64,000 nucleotides of DNA from Lysobacter antibioticus (GTDB taxonomy: Bacteria > Pseudomonadota > Gammaproteobacteria > Xanthomonadales > Xanthomonadaceae), in NCBI RefSeq assembly GCF_000731095.1, contig NZ_JMTZ01000040.1:1-64000 (forward strand), written 5' to 3'. The notes under the pieces were generated by a model. It did not search any database, was not told the origin of the DNA, and saw nothing but the letters and a program-made list of their open reading frames with translations. A program made the translations under genes and the position numbers. Positions 22,175-31,145 of this stretch are shown here, piece by piece. Every line of letters begins with the position of its first letter. Within the stretch, counting starts at the first letter, position 1.

Positions 22175-24964
22175 GTGTCTACCGACGTCCCCCACCCCCC
22201 GCACGACCCCAAGAGTGAAACCAAGGCCTTCGACCCGAGCAGCGTCGAAACCGCCGCCCAAGGCTATTGGGACGCCACCCGCGCGTTCGAGGTCGACGAA
22301 ACGTCGGACAAGCCCAAGTACTACTGCCTGTCGATGCTGCCGTACCCCTCGGGCGCGCTGCACATGGGCCATGTGCGCAACTACACCATCGGCGACGTGA
22401 TCTCGCGCTACAAGCGCATGACCGGCCACAACGTGCTGCAGCCGATGGGCTGGGACGCGTTCGGACTGCCGGCCGAGAACGCCGCGATCAAGAACAAGAC
22501 CGCGCCGGCGAAGTGGACCTACGCCAACATCGCCCACATGAAGGCGCAGCTCAAGACCATGGGCTATGCCATCGACTGGTCGCGCGAGTTCGCCACCTGC
22601 ACGCCGGACTACTACGTGCACGAGCAGCGCATGTTCGTGCGGCTGATGAAGCAGGGATTGGCTTACCGCAAGAATTCGGTGGTCAACTGGGACCCGGTCG
22701 ACCAGACCGTGCTCGCCAACGAACAGGTCATCGACGGCCGCGGCTGGCGCACCGGCGCGCTGGTCGAGAAGCGCGAAATTCCGCAGTGGTTCCTCAAGAT
22801 CACCGATTACGCCCAGGAACTGCTCGACGGCCTGGACACGCTGCCGGGCTGGCCGGAAGCGGTCAAGACCATGCAGCGCAACTGGATCGGCCGCAGCGAA
22901 GGCCTGGAGATCCGCTTCGACGTGCGCGACGAGAACGGCGCCGCGGTCGAACCCTTGAACGTGTTCACCACTCGCCCCGACACCTTGATGGGCGTGACCT
23001 TCGTATCGATCGCCGCCGAGCATCCGCTGGCCGCGCTCGCCGCGCAAAGCGACAGCGACCTGGCCGAGTTCATCGCCGAGCTGCGCCGCGGCGGCGTGTC
23101 CGAAGCCGAACTGGAAACCCAGGAAAAGCGCGGCCGCGACACCGGCCTGCGCGCGATTCATCCGATCAGCGGCGAAGCGCTGCCGGTGTTCGTCGCCAAT
23201 TTCGTGCTGATGAACTACGGCACCGGCGCGGTCATGGCCGTGCCCGGCCACGATCAGCGCGACTGGGAATTCGCCAAGCGTTACCAGTTGCCGATCAAGA
23301 CCGTGATCGTGCCCGACGCGGTGCGCGACGCGCTCGCCGAGATCGGCGAGGACGTCGCCACCCAGCACAAGGACCCGATGCGCAGCGCCCTCGGCGGCGC
23401 GGCCTCGGTCGACGTCTACGGCACCACCGCCGCGGTGCAGGTGGTCGAGGAATTCCAGAGCGGCATCGACGAGCAGGGCGCCTGGACCGAGCGTGGCTGG
23501 CTGGTCAATTCCGGCGACTTCGACGGCCTGGATTTCCAGCAGGCGCTCGACGCCCTGGCGACCAAGCTGGAGGCCGAAGGCCGCGGCGCGCGCCGGGTCA
23601 ACTACCGCCTGCGCGACTGGGGCGTGAGCCGCCAGCGCTATTGGGGCTGCCCGATCCCGGTGATCCTGTGCCCGAGCTGCGGCGACGTGCCGGTGCCGGA
23701 GAACCAGTTGCCGGTGGTGCTGCCGGAAGACGTGGCGGATGCCTATGCCAAGGCCGGCGCCATCACCTCGCCGATCAAGGCCGACCCGGAATGGCGCAAG
23801 ACCACCTGCCCGCAGTGCGGCGGCGCGGCCGAGCGCGAAACCGATACTTTCGACACCTTCATGGAGTCGAGCTGGTACTACGCGCGCTACACCTCGCCGG
23901 GCGCTTCCGAGCAGGTCGACGGCCGCGCCAACTACTGGCTGCCGGTCGACCAGTACATCGGCGGCATCGAGCACGCGATCCTGCACCTGATGTATTTCCG
24001 CTTCTATCACAAGCTGCTGCGCGACCAGGGCCTGGTGAACAGCGATGAGCCGGCGACCAACCTGCTGACCCAGGGCATGGTCATCGCCGACACCTTCTAT
24101 CGCGACAACGGCGACGGCTCGAAGGACTGGATCAATCCGGCCGACGTCGAGATCGTGCGCGACGAACGCGGCCGCATCACCAGCGCCGCGCTCAAGGCCG
24201 ACGGCCAGCCGGTGCAGATCGGCGGCACCGAGAAGATGTCGAAGTCGAAGAACAACGGCGTCGACCCGCAGTTGATGGTCGGCAAGTTCGGCGCCGACAC
24301 GGTGCGTCTGTTCTCGATGTTCGCCGCGCCGCCGGACCAGTCGCTGGAGTGGAACGAAGCCGGTGTCGAAGGCATGGCGCGCTTCCTGCGCCGTCTGTGG
24401 ACGATGGTCCACAAGCACGCCGCCGACGGCGCCGCGCCGGCGCTCGATATCGCCAGCCTGGACGCCGCGCAGAAGACCCTGCGCCGGCAGTTGCACGAGT
24501 GCATCCAGAAGGTCGGCGACGACTACGGCCGTCGCCACAGCTTCAACACCGCGATCGCCGCGGTCATGGAACTGCTCAATCACCTGGGCAAGTTCGACGA
24601 TGCCAGCGGCAACGGCCGCGCCCTGCGCCAGGAAGCGCTGGCGGCGATCGTGTTGCTGCTCAACCCGATCACCCCGCATGCCAGCCACGCGCTGTGGCAG
24701 GTGCTGGGGCACGACGAAACCCTGCTCGAAGACCTGCCGTTCCCGGCGGTCGACACCTCGGCGCTGGCGCGCGACGCGGTGACCTTGGCGGTGCAAGTCA
24801 ACGGCAAACTGCGCGGCACCATCGAAGTGCCGGTCAACGTGGCCAAGGAAGACGCCGAGCGTTTGGCCTTGGCCGAACCGAACGTGGTCAAGTTCATGGA
24901 AGGCCTGACCGTGCGCAAGGTGATCGTGGTGCCGGGCAAGATCGTCAACATCGTCGCGAGCTGA
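22175..24964 (+). CDS. leuS: Leucyl-tRNA synthetase
   Basis: Charges tRNA-Leu with leucine; essential for translation. The class-I signature HMGH (63-66, in [20 protein letters not shown]) and KMSKS (687-691) are both present. Between them are the CP1 editing domain (about 235-430, with TTRPDT-type [12 protein letters not shown]) and a zinc-like Cys cluster ([14 protein letters not shown]). The C-terminus [14 protein letters not shown] is the usual LeuS tail. No ATG exists near the expected start, and I propose the GTG at 22175, giving 929 residues; this N-terminus is about 30 residues longer than E. coli LeuS. It heads the conserved leuS-lptE-holA-nadD-rsfS block. The start is less certain than the gene. 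Confidence 0.97.
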   Translation: MSTDVPHPPHDPKSETKAFDPSSVETAAQGYWDATRAFEVDETSDKPKYYCLSMLPYPSGALHMGHVRNYTIGDVISRYKRMTGHNVLQPMGWDAFGLPAENAAIKNKTAPAKWTYANIAHMKAQLKTMGYAIDWSREFATCTPDYYVHEQRMFVRLMKQGLAYRKNSVVNWDPVDQTVLANEQVIDGRGWRTGALVEKREIPQWFLKITDYAQELLDGLDTLPGWPEAVKTMQRNWIGRSEGLEIRFDVRDENGAAVEPLNVFTTRPDTLMGVTFVSIAAEHPLAALAAQSDSDLAEFIAELRRGGVSEAELETQEKRGRDTGLRAIHPISGEALPVFVANFVLMNYGTGAVMAVPGHDQRDWEFAKRYQLPIKTVIVPDAVRDALAEIGEDVATQHKDPMRSALGGAASVDVYGTTAAVQVVEEFQSGIDEQGAWTERGWLVNSGDFDGLDFQQALDALATKLEAEGRGARRVNYRLRDWGVSRQRYWGCPIPVILCPSCGDVPVPENQLPVVLPEDVADAYAKAGAITSPIKADPEWRKTTCPQCGGAAERETDTFDTFMESSWYYARYTSPGASEQVDGRANYWLPVDQYIGGIEHAILHLMYFRFYHKLLRDQGLVNSDEPATNLLTQGMVIADTFYRDNGDGSKDWINPADVEIVRDERGRITSAALKADGQPVQIGGTEKMSKSKNNGVDPQLMVGKFGADTVRLFSMFAAPPDQSLEWNEAGVEGMARFLRRLWTMVHKHAADGAAPALDIASLDAAQKTLRRQLHECIQKVGDDYGRRHSFNTAIAAVMELLNHLGKFDDASGNGRALRQEALAAIVLLLNPITPHASHALWQVLGHDETLLEDLPFPAVDTSALARDAVTLAVQVNGKLRGTIEVPVNVAKEDAERLALAEPNVVKFMEGLTVRKVIVVPGKIVNIVAS

Positions 24965-25003
24965 GTCGTCGCGTCGGGCCGGTAAGGGCGAAGGCACAGC
25001 AAC

Positions 25004-25124
25004 AGCAAATCCCCCTGGCCCCCTCAACAGGGGGGCACCAGATGGTCGTGTTGCTGTTTGCGTCCGTTGCTGAGCTGCCGTTGTTGCTTTCCCCCCTTTG
25101 TTGAGGGGAGTAGGGGGATTTGCT
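25004..25124. repeat. C-rich inverted doublet (REPIN/MITE-like element)
   Basis: A 121-base element bounded by perfect 13-base inverted ends, AGCAAATCCCCCT (25004-25016) and AGGGGGATTTGCT (25112-25124). The similarity between the two arms extends to about 32 bases each, including the C-block CCCCTCAACA and the following G-block. Each arm can fold by itself and also with the other. The middle of about 55 bases is unrelated to the ends and non-coding. It sits between leuS and the glutathione transferase gene, and could reduce read-through. Confidence 0.85.
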
Positions 25125-25196
25125 CTTGGCCCGCTGCAAGTCTCGTGTCGCTGCAAGTCATTGCATCGCCTCCTCACCCAATCCACCCAGCCTGCC

Positions 25197-25850
25197 ATGA
25201 CTCCCATCCTCTACTGCCACCCCGATTCCGGTTTCAGCTACAAGGTCGCTTTGGCCCTGCGCCTGCTCGGTATCGACTTCGAGCAGCGCCACGTCGATAT
25301 CCGCAGCCCGCGCGATCAGCGTTCGCAGGAGTTCCGCGAGCTCGCCGCTCACGGCGAAGTGCCGGTGCTGCGCATCGACGATCTGGTGCTGTGCCAGTCG
25401 AACGTGATCCTCGACTACCTGGCGACCCGCGCCGGCGCGCTCGACGGCCAGACCATCGAACAACGTCTGCACGTGCGTGAATGGCTGTCGTGGGAAGCCA
25501 ACCGGGTGAGCCTCAACGTCGCCCATTCGCGCTACGGCCGTCAGTTCGGCCACTACGATCCGGCGGTGTTGGCCTGGTACGACCGCCGCTCGCTCGCCGA
25601 TCTCGATCGCCTGCAGGCGCAGTTGAGCCGGACGCCGTGGCTGGCGGGCGAGGCGCCGACCATCGCCGATGTCGCCTGCAGCGGCTATCTGTTCTTCACC
25701 GTCGAGCCCTGGGCCGAGGCCGCCGGTTTCGCGATGCGCGACTGGCCGGAGCGCTGGCCGGCTGTGCAGGCCTGGCTCGACCGGCTCATGGCCCTGCCGG
25801 GCGCGCAGACGCCGCAGGCGCTGTTCGCGGGGCAGGCGATCCGTTACTGA
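25197..25850 (+). CDS. Glutathione S-transferase family protein
   Basis: A 217-residue two-domain protein. The N-terminal thioredoxin-like part (about 1-80) begins TPILYCHPDSGFSYKVALAL, with the glutathione-site block GEVPVLRIDDLVLCQSNVILDYLA containing the cis-Pro after Val and the Gln-Ser pair. The C-terminal helical domain (about 90-210) has WLAGEAPTIADVACSGYL, which carries the conserved N-capping Asp. It likely conjugates or reduces a small electrophile with glutathione in the cytoplasm; the substrate is unknown. The ATG at 25197 fits the family N-terminus exactly. It lies between leuS and lptE, where most relatives have nothing, and is separated from leuS by a repeat element. Confidence 0.92.
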   Translation: MTPILYCHPDSGFSYKVALALRLLGIDFEQRHVDIRSPRDQRSQEFRELAAHGEVPVLRIDDLVLCQSNVILDYLATRAGALDGQTIEQRLHVREWLSWEANRVSLNVAHSRYGRQFGHYDPAVLAWYDRRSLADLDRLQAQLSRTPWLAGEAPTIADVACSGYLFFTVEPWAEAAGFAMRDWPERWPAVQAWLDRLMALPGAQTPQALFAGQAIRY

Positions 25851-25992
25851 GCGCCGACGGCGTCGCCGGATCGGCGCGCCGCTCGTGCCCCGAACGCGGG
25901 CGCAGACGCAGCCACGGCTGCGACCGCTTCGACGCCAATGCGGTTCAGGCTTCCTATTGATGCCCGAAGCCGCCTCGTCCAGACTTCGCCAC

Positions 25993-26514
25993 ATGACGCC
26001 TCGCACCCCCTTTCTCCGCGCGACCGCCCGCACCTCGCTGGCGGTCCTCGTGCTGGCCTTGTCGGCCTGCGGTTTCCAGTTGCGCCAGGCCCTGACCCTG
26101 CCGCCGGACCTCGGTCCGGTGCGGGTGGTCTCCGCCGACCGCTACAGCCCGCTCGCCGAATCCCTGGCCCAGGCGCTGACCCGCGCCGGCGCGGTGCCGG
26201 CGACCGCCGATTCCAGCGAAGTGGCGGTGCTCGATCTGTTGTCCGAGCGTTGGGGCGACACCCCGGCCGCGCTCGACGAACTCGGCCGCGTGCAGGAATA
26301 CAGCCTGCGCTACGCCGTCGCCTTCGAACTGCGCAAGGCCGACGGCACCGCCCTGGTGCCGCGCCAGAGCATCGAACTGGCGCGCGACTACGTCTCCAAC
26401 CCGGTCAACGCGATCGGTACCGAAGGCGAACGCGAAATCCTGATGCGCGAAATGCGTCGCGAGATGAGCGCCGCGGTGTTGCGCCGCGTCGGCGCCGTCA
26501 GCGAACGGCGTTGA
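25993..26514 (+). CDS. lptE: LPS-assembly lipoprotein LptE
   Basis: A 173-residue outer-membrane lipoprotein that plugs the LptD barrel and completes LPS transport to the cell surface. The signal peptide ends in a lipobox LSAC (C26) followed by GFQLR, the typical LptE start (CGFxLR). The family pattern continues with SLRYAVAFELRKADG and NAIGTEGEREILMREMRREMSAAVLRR. Length is normal (about 170-190). Its position between leuS and holA is the universal gammaproteobacterial location. The ATG at 25993 gives a short complete signal peptide. Confidence 0.93.
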   Translation: MTPRTPFLRATARTSLAVLVLALSACGFQLRQALTLPPDLGPVRVVSADRYSPLAESLAQALTRAGAVPATADSSEVAVLDLLSERWGDTPAALDELGRVQEYSLRYAVAFELRKADGTALVPRQSIELARDYVSNPVNAIGTEGEREILMREMRREMSAAVLRRVGAVSERR

Positions 26515-26542
26515 TCTTCGCTCACGGCTTGCGTCGGCGATC

Positions 26543-27589
26543 ATGGAACTGACGCCCGAGCGTCTGCTCGCCCAGCTCGACAGCGAAGCCCTGCGGCCGG
26601 TCTATCTGATCGCCGGGCCCGAGCCCTTGCGCGTGCTCGAAGCCGCCGACGCGGTGCGCGCCGCCGCGCGCAAGCAGGGCATCGACGAACGCGAGGTGTA
26701 CGAGGCCGAAGGCAATCAACGCGAACCCGACTGGAACGCGTTGTCCGGCGCCTTCCGCGCGCCGAGCCTGTTCGCCAGCCGGCGCCTGATCGAGCTGCGC
26801 CTGCCCAGCGGCAAGCCCGGCAAGGAAGGCGCCGAAGTGATTTCCGATTTCTGCGCCGACCCGCCGCACGACGTCAACCTGCTGATCACCGCGGGCGAAT
26901 GGAGCAAGCAGCACGGCGGCAAGTGGAGCGAAGCGGTGGGCCGCGTCGGCCACATCGCCGTGGCCTGGGCGATCAAGCCGCACGAACTGCCGGAATGGAT
27001 CGAACGTCGCCTCCGCGCGCGCGGCCTGCGCGCCGATCGCGATGCGGTGCAGAGCTTGGCCGAGCGCGTCGAGGGCAATCTGCTCGCGGCCGCGCAGGAA
27101 GTCGACAAGCTCGCCCTGTTGTCCGACGGCGAGACCATCGACCTCGAACGCATGCAGACCCTGGTCGCCGATGCCGCGCGCTTCGACGTGTTCCGCGTGC
27201 TCGACGCCGCCATGAACGGGCAGGGCGGGCAGGTCTCGCGCATGCTCGCCGGCCTGCGCGCCGAAGGCGAGGCGGTGCCGGCCTTACTCGGCATGGTGGT
27301 GATGGAATTGCAGCGCACCGCCGCATTGGCGCGGGTCAACGCGCGCGGCGGCAACATCAACGCCGAATTCAAGGCGCAGCGGATCTGGGACTCGAAGCAG
27401 CCCATGTACCGCCGCGCCCTGCAGCGTCACGACGCCCGCCGCTGGGAGGCCTTGTTGGCCCAGGCCGGCCGCGTCGACCGCATGGCCAAGGGCCGCGAGA
27501 GCGGCGATGCCTGGGTCGCGCTGGAGCGTTTGTTGCTGGCCGTCGCCGAGCCGCGCGCGCTGCGCCTGCTCGCGGTGTCCGGCGCCTGA
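26543..27589 (+). CDS. holA: DNA polymerase III subunit delta
   Basis: A 348-residue subunit of the DNA polymerase III clamp loader that opens the beta sliding clamp. Family blocks are present: an N-terminal LRPVYLIAGPEPLRVLEAADAVR, a clamp-binding region around LFASRRLIELRLPSGKPGK, and later RLRARGLRADRDAVQSLAERVEGNLLAAAQEVDKLALL. Length matches E. coli HolA (343). It starts 28 bases after lptE and is followed 10 bases later by nadD, so it lies in the leuS-rsfS operon-like run. Confidence 0.95.
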   Translation: MELTPERLLAQLDSEALRPVYLIAGPEPLRVLEAADAVRAAARKQGIDEREVYEAEGNQREPDWNALSGAFRAPSLFASRRLIELRLPSGKPGKEGAEVISDFCADPPHDVNLLITAGEWSKQHGGKWSEAVGRVGHIAVAWAIKPHELPEWIERRLRARGLRADRDAVQSLAERVEGNLLAAAQEVDKLALLSDGETIDLERMQTLVADAARFDVFRVLDAAMNGQGGQVSRMLAGLRAEGEAVPALLGMVVMELQRTAALARVNARGGNINAEFKAQRIWDSKQPMYRRALQRHDARRWEALLAQAGRVDRMAKGRESGDAWVALERLLLAVAEPRALRLLAVSGA

Positions 27590-27599
27590 GTCGCCGCCC

Positions 27600-28253
27600 A
27601 TGGGCTTGCTGGTCTTCTACGGCGGCACTTTCGATCCGATCCACGACGGCCATCTGGCGATCGCCCGCGCCGCGCGCGACACGCTGCGCGCGCAGGTCCG
27701 GCTGATGCCGGCCGCCGACCCGCCGCATCGCGCCTTGCCCGGCGCCAGCGCCGAGCACCGCGCGCGCATGCTCGACCTGGCCGTGGCCGGCGAAGACGAA
27801 CTCATGGTCGACCGGCGCGAACTGCGCCGCGAGGGCCGCTCCTATACGGTCGAGACCCTGCGCGAGGTCCGCGCCGAGGTCGGCCCGGAGCAGCCGCTGG
27901 CGCTGTTGGTCGGCGCCGACAGTTTTCTCGACCTGCCGAAATGGAAAGAGTGGCAGGCCTTGTTCGGCCTGGCCCATTTCGTCGTCGCCGAGCGCCCCGG
28001 CAGCCCCCTCGAAACCGAGCGCATCGCATTCGCAGCAGGTCGCGAGACAGCCCAGGTCGAGGCCTTGAGGCAGGCCCCGGCCGGACGGGTTTTCCGCCTG
28101 AACCAGCCGCTCCATGCCGAATCGGCCAGCCAGGTACGTTCGCTGATCGCCGCTGGGCAGCCCTGGCGCGAGTACGTTCCGGCGGCCGTTGCCGGCTATA
28201 TAGAACGTCATGGTCTGTATGGCGTGCGAGCCCTGCGCGGCGCTTCGGTATAA
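27600..28253 (+). CDS. nadD: Nicotinate-nucleotide adenylyltransferase
   Basis: A 217-residue enzyme that converts nicotinate mononucleotide and ATP to deamido-NAD in NAD synthesis. The nucleotidyltransferase signatures are [12 protein letters not shown] (with the HxGH motif DGHL) and [20 protein letters not shown], the ISSTxxR-like block near the end. The signature [19 protein letters not shown] is typical of NadD. The ATG at 27600 directly precedes the first strand [11 protein letters not shown]. It follows holA after 10 bases and precedes rsfS by 38 bases. Confidence 0.96.
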   Translation: MGLLVFYGGTFDPIHDGHLAIARAARDTLRAQVRLMPAADPPHRALPGASAEHRARMLDLAVAGEDELMVDRRELRREGRSYTVETLREVRAEVGPEQPLALLVGADSFLDLPKWKEWQALFGLAHFVVAERPGSPLETERIAFAAGRETAQVEALRQAPAGRVFRLNQPLHAESASQVRSLIAAGQPWREYVPAAVAGYIERHGLYGVRALRGASV

Positions 28254-28291
28254 TCCCGGCACACTCCCCGTCACGCAGAGCCGATTTCCCC

Positions 28292-28726
28292 TTGACCAGC
28301 CAAGCCCAAGTCATCAAGACCCAGCTGCCGAACCCGCCGCCGCCGATCGCGTTGTTGCTCAAGACGGTCCACGCCGCGGTCGAAGAACTCAAGGCCAAGG
28401 ATGTCGTCGAAATCGATGTGCGCGGCAAGAGCAGCGTCACCGATTACATGGTGATCGCCTCCGGCACCTCGACCCGTCACGTCAAATCCATCGCCAACGA
28501 AGTCGTCAAGTTCGCCAAGAACCTCGACGTCATGCCGCTGGGCGTCGAAGGCGAGCGCGAGGCCGAGTGGGTGCTGGTCGATCTGGGCGACGTCGTCGTC
28601 CACGTCATGCTGCCGCGCGTGCGCGAGTTCTACGCCCTCGAGCGTCTGTGGACGGTCGGCGACCAGCCGCCGCCGCCGGAAGGCTACGAAGGCAAGTTCG
28701 AGACCGACGACGAAGATCGCTTCTGA
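28292..28726 (+). CDS. rsfS: Ribosomal silencing factor RsfS
   Basis: A protein of about 144 residues that binds ribosomal protein L14 and blocks subunit joining when nutrients are scarce. Conserved RsfS blocks are [56 protein letters not shown] and [10 protein letters not shown]. No ATG lies upstream of the conserved region, and I propose the TTG at 28292 as start; the ATG inside YMVIASG would delete the first conserved block. Slightly longer than E. coli RsfS (105) through a Pro-rich N-terminus and an acidic C-terminus. It ends the leuS cluster; rlmH, its usual neighbour, is elsewhere in this window at 42682. Confidence 0.93.
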   Translation: MTSQAQVIKTQLPNPPPPIALLLKTVHAAVEELKAKDVVEIDVRGKSSVTDYMVIASGTSTRHVKSIANEVVKFAKNLDVMPLGVEGEREAEWVLVDLGDVVVHVMLPRVREFYALERLWTVGDQPPPPEGYEGKFETDDEDRF

Positions 28727-28867
28727 GAAGGCCGCGCCTGATCCGAAGGTTTCGCAGCGAAGCAACGACGGCGCCCTCGGGCGCCGTCGTCGTTTGCGGG
28801 TGCATGCCTCGCGCTTCGTAGCCACAGGCAGCGGCGGCCGGGCCAGAACGCGCCCACCCTGGGCAAA

Positions 28868-28895
28868 GAAAAGGGCGCCCGAAGGCGCCCTTTGC
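28868..28895 (-). terminator. Terminator between rsfS and the BI-1 gene
   Basis: Stem AAAAGGGCGCC with GGCGCCCTTTT-like partner (CGAA loop) placed 20-47 bases beyond the stop of the minus-strand BI-1 gene. A and T runs on both flanks allow it to act in both directions for the convergent rsfS and BI-1 transcripts. A second hairpin, GACGGCGCC/GGCGCCGTC, lies near 28769-28788. Confidence 0.75.
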
Positions 28896-28914
28896 AAAAC
28901 ACGAACCGTGGGTA

Positions 28915-29673
28915 TCAGTTGCGCGACTGCAGCTTCGACAGCAGGCGCAGGAACTCGATGTACAGCCACACCAGGGTCACCATCAGGCCGAACGCGCCGT
29001 ACCACTCCATGTACTTCGGCGCGCCTTGCTCGACGCCGGTCTCGATGAAGTCGAAGTCCAGCACCAGGTTCATCGCCGCGACCACCACCACGAACAGGCT
29101 GAAGCCGATGCCGATCAGGCCCGATTCGTGGATGTAGGGGATGTTGATGTTGAACAGGCCCAGCACCATCGTGGCCAGGTAGATCAGGAAGATGCCGCCG
29201 GTGGCCGCGGCCACGCCGAGCTTGAAGTTCTCGGTCGCCTTGATCAGGCCCGAGCGATACGCGAACAGCAGCGCGAACAGGGTGCCGAAGGTCAGCATGA
29301 CCGCCTGGATCACGATGCCCGGGAACTTGGCCTCGAAGATCGACGAGATCGCGCCGAGGAAGAAGCCCTCGACCAGCGCGTACAGCGGCGCGGTGACCGG
29401 CGCCCAGGTCTTCTTGAAGGTGGTGACCAGGGCCAGGATCAGGCCGCCGATCGCGCCGCCCCAGACATAGGGGCCGGCGCCGATCGCGCCGAGCTCGGTG
29501 ATCTGGACCTGGCTCCAGGCGAAGGACGCGGTGATGACGGTCAGCAGCAACAACACGCCGGTTTTGTTGACCGTACCGTTCAGGGTCATCACCTGGTCGC
29601 CGCCGCGCACGACCGAGCCGGTGCCGAGGTCGAGGAAGGTCGAGTCCTTCAATGCGGGATTGCCGCTGCGCAT
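28915..29673 (-). CDS. Bax inhibitor-1/YccA family membrane protein
   Basis: A 252-residue membrane protein with seven predicted helices (starting near 38, 62, 92, 117, 148, 174 and 226). It matches the larger bacterial Bax-inhibitor-1 subfamily (BaxI_1), which has an extra polar N-terminus: MRSGNPALKDSTFLDLG, then MTLNGTVNKTGVLLLL. Family marks include YALVEGFFLGAISSIFE, PGIVIQAVMLTFGT, and the C-terminal AAMNLVLDFDFIETG with its conserved Asp residues, which in related proteins form a calcium-leak pore. The physiological role in bacteria is not settled. The ATG at 29673 has a perfect AAGGAG seven bases upstream. It is convergent with rsfS and divergent from the tRNA cluster. Confidence 0.92.
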   Translation of the reverse strand: MRSGNPALKDSTFLDLGTGSVVRGGDQVMTLNGTVNKTGVLLLLTVITASFAWSQVQITELGAIGAGPYVWGGAIGGLILALVTTFKKTWAPVTAPLYALVEGFFLGAISSIFEAKFPGIVIQAVMLTFGTLFALLFAYRSGLIKATENFKLGVAAATGGIFLIYLATMVLGLFNINIPYIHESGLIGIGFSLFVVVVAAMNLVLDFDFIETGVEQGAPKYMEWYGAFGLMVTLVWLYIEFLRLLSKLQSRN

Positions 29674-29680
29674 GGTCTTG

Positions 29681-29686
29681 CTCCTT
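29681..29686 (-). promoter_or_regulatory. Shine-Dalgarno AAGGAG of the BI-1 gene
   Basis: AAGGAG on the minus strand, seven bases from the ATG at 29673. It decides against upstream in-frame starts. Confidence 0.8.
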
Positions 29687-29860
29687 GGAAAAACGCGGTT
29701 TCGAGAATGAATACTAGATAGGGTCGAAGCATACATCGCACAAGCGGCGGCGGCTCGGGCAGGGCGGTGCGGCGCCGGCAACGCACGATTGACAGGGAAC
29801 AAAGCGCCGCCCACACTATGCGGCCTTTCGCGGTCTTGGCGTGTCGCGGGAGTCCCGGCT

Positions 29861-29937
29861 CGGGGTATAGCTCAGCCTGGTAGAGCGCCAGCTTTGGGAG
29901 CTGGATGTCGTGGGTTCGAATCCCTCTGCCCCGACCA
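29861..29937 (+). tRNA. tRNA-Pro (TGG)
   Basis: Acceptor stem CGGGGTA/TGCCCCG, D-loop TAGCTCAGCCTGGTAGAG, anticodon stem CCAGC-GCTGG with loop TTTGGGA giving anticodon TGG, T-loop GGTTCGAATCC, encoded CCA. First of four closely spaced tRNA genes. Confidence 0.97.
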
Positions 29938-29977
29938 TCCATCGAGCAAGCTCGGCCGTCAGTTAAGATGTAATCTG

Positions 29978-30054
29978 GCGCCCGTAGCTCAACCGGATAG
30001 AGCACCGGCCTTCTAAGCCGGTGGTTGTGGGTTCGAGTCCCGCCGGGCGCGCCA
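29978..30054 (+). tRNA. tRNA-Arg (TCT)
   Basis: Acceptor GCGCCCG/CGGGCGC, anticodon stem CCGGC/GCCGG with loop CTTCTAA giving anticodon TCT, T-loop GGTTCGAGTCC, encoded GCCA end. It lies 40 bases after tRNA-Pro. Confidence 0.97.
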
Positions 30055-30116
30055 AAAAAGTTTTCGTAAACGTGCGTTCGTGTTTCAATAACGTGCGTTG
30101 CAGTAGCAGGTTTATG

Positions 30117-30193
<77 letters not shown>

Positions 30194-30245
30194 AAGTGTT
30201 GTGCGGCACTGATTTTTTCTGTATAGTTCCGCACCTAGTTTCACC

Positions 30246-30321
30246 GGGCTGTTAGCTCAGTTGGTAGAGCAGTTGACTCTTAATCAATAGGTCCAAGGTT
30301 CGAATCCTTGACAGCCCACCA
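30246..30321 (+). tRNA. tRNA-Lys (CTT)
   Basis: Acceptor GGGCTGT/ACAGCCC, anticodon stem GTTGA/TCAAT with loop CTCTTAA giving anticodon CTT, T-loop GGTTCGAATCC, encoded CCA. Followed at once by a strong terminator, so it closes the four-tRNA transcript. Confidence 0.96.
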
Positions 30322-30327
30322 AAATCG

Positions 30328-30360
30328 AAAGGCAGCTGGAGCGATCCAGCTGCCTTTTTC
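30328..30360 (+). terminator. Rho-independent terminator of the tRNA cluster
   Basis: Ten-base perfect stem GGCAGCTGGA/TCCAGCTGCC around GCGA, followed by TTTTTC, seven bases after tRNA-Lys. Confidence 0.92.
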
Positions 30361-30678
30361 TTTGTCCGCGATTTTTGCCTGCAGTGCCTGCAATAAACGC
30401 GCGGCATTCGTCGCCGCCGAGCGGCGCGCGAACGCGGACGACGGCGGTCAGCGGTTGCCTTGCATCCACGAATAGGCGATCAAGGTCCGTGTCGTGGCCG
30501 GTGCGCATCGCCACGGCGCGCCGCCAAGGCGCAGGACTTCCCAACTGCATGCGAAGTCGGGCCGGCTGCCCGTGCCCGGGTGATCCTCCGATAGGTTGCG
30601 GTGGCTTGGGCGCGAGGCGCTTTTTTTCGGCGTGACGGCTAGAATGCGTCGGCCGCATCCACGCGATGCCGGCCCTGG

Positions 30679-30764
30679 GCGAAAGTGGCGGAATTGGTAG
30701 ACGCACTGGATTTAGGTTCCAGCGGGTAACCCCCGTGCGGGTTCGAGTCCCGCCTTTCGCACCA
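30679..30764 (+). tRNA. tRNA-Leu (TAG)
   Basis: An 86-base class II tRNA: acceptor GCGAAAG/CTTTCGC, anticodon stem CTGGA/TCCAG with loop TTTAGGT giving anticodon TAG, a long variable arm (CGGGTAACCCCCGTG region), T-loop GGTTCGAGTCC and encoded CCA. It stands alone between the tRNA cluster terminator and tig. Confidence 0.97.
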
Positions 30765-31145
30765 CGTCGGCGGGTCGGCACCCATCCGCCATGAATGCAC
30801 CATTGGCAGGATGACCCGACCGGCCCTCGGCCTGGCCGCGCCAGCCTCCAGCTTCAGGGGTTGCCCCAGCCAGCCGCCGTGCCAGCCACTCCCGTCCAGC
30901 CGGCTTCACTGCGCGCCAGACCGCCTCCAAACCCGCCCTCGGCTGCGACCCAGGTCGCGAATTCCGCCGTTTCGGCCCCAGCAAGCCCGTCCGGACGGCT
31001 TTTCCGCCCCCAGGCGCTGGCAGGCCGGCCCGTAATCGGCCAAACTAGCAAGTTCCGCTGGCCGGCGAGGGTCTCGTCGATAACGGCGGCCGGACAAGAT
31101 CATCAACATCGTGCTGCGGCGAGTGCCGTGGTCGCAGGAGTGGAT
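30765..31145. other. Non-coding leader region of tig
   Basis: About 380 bases between tRNA-Leu and the trigger factor gene. No gene is supported. It should hold the tig promoter. An AGGAG ribosome binding site at 31136-31140 lies five bases before the tig ATG. I see no clear hairpin or heat-shock promoter. Confidence 0.5.
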
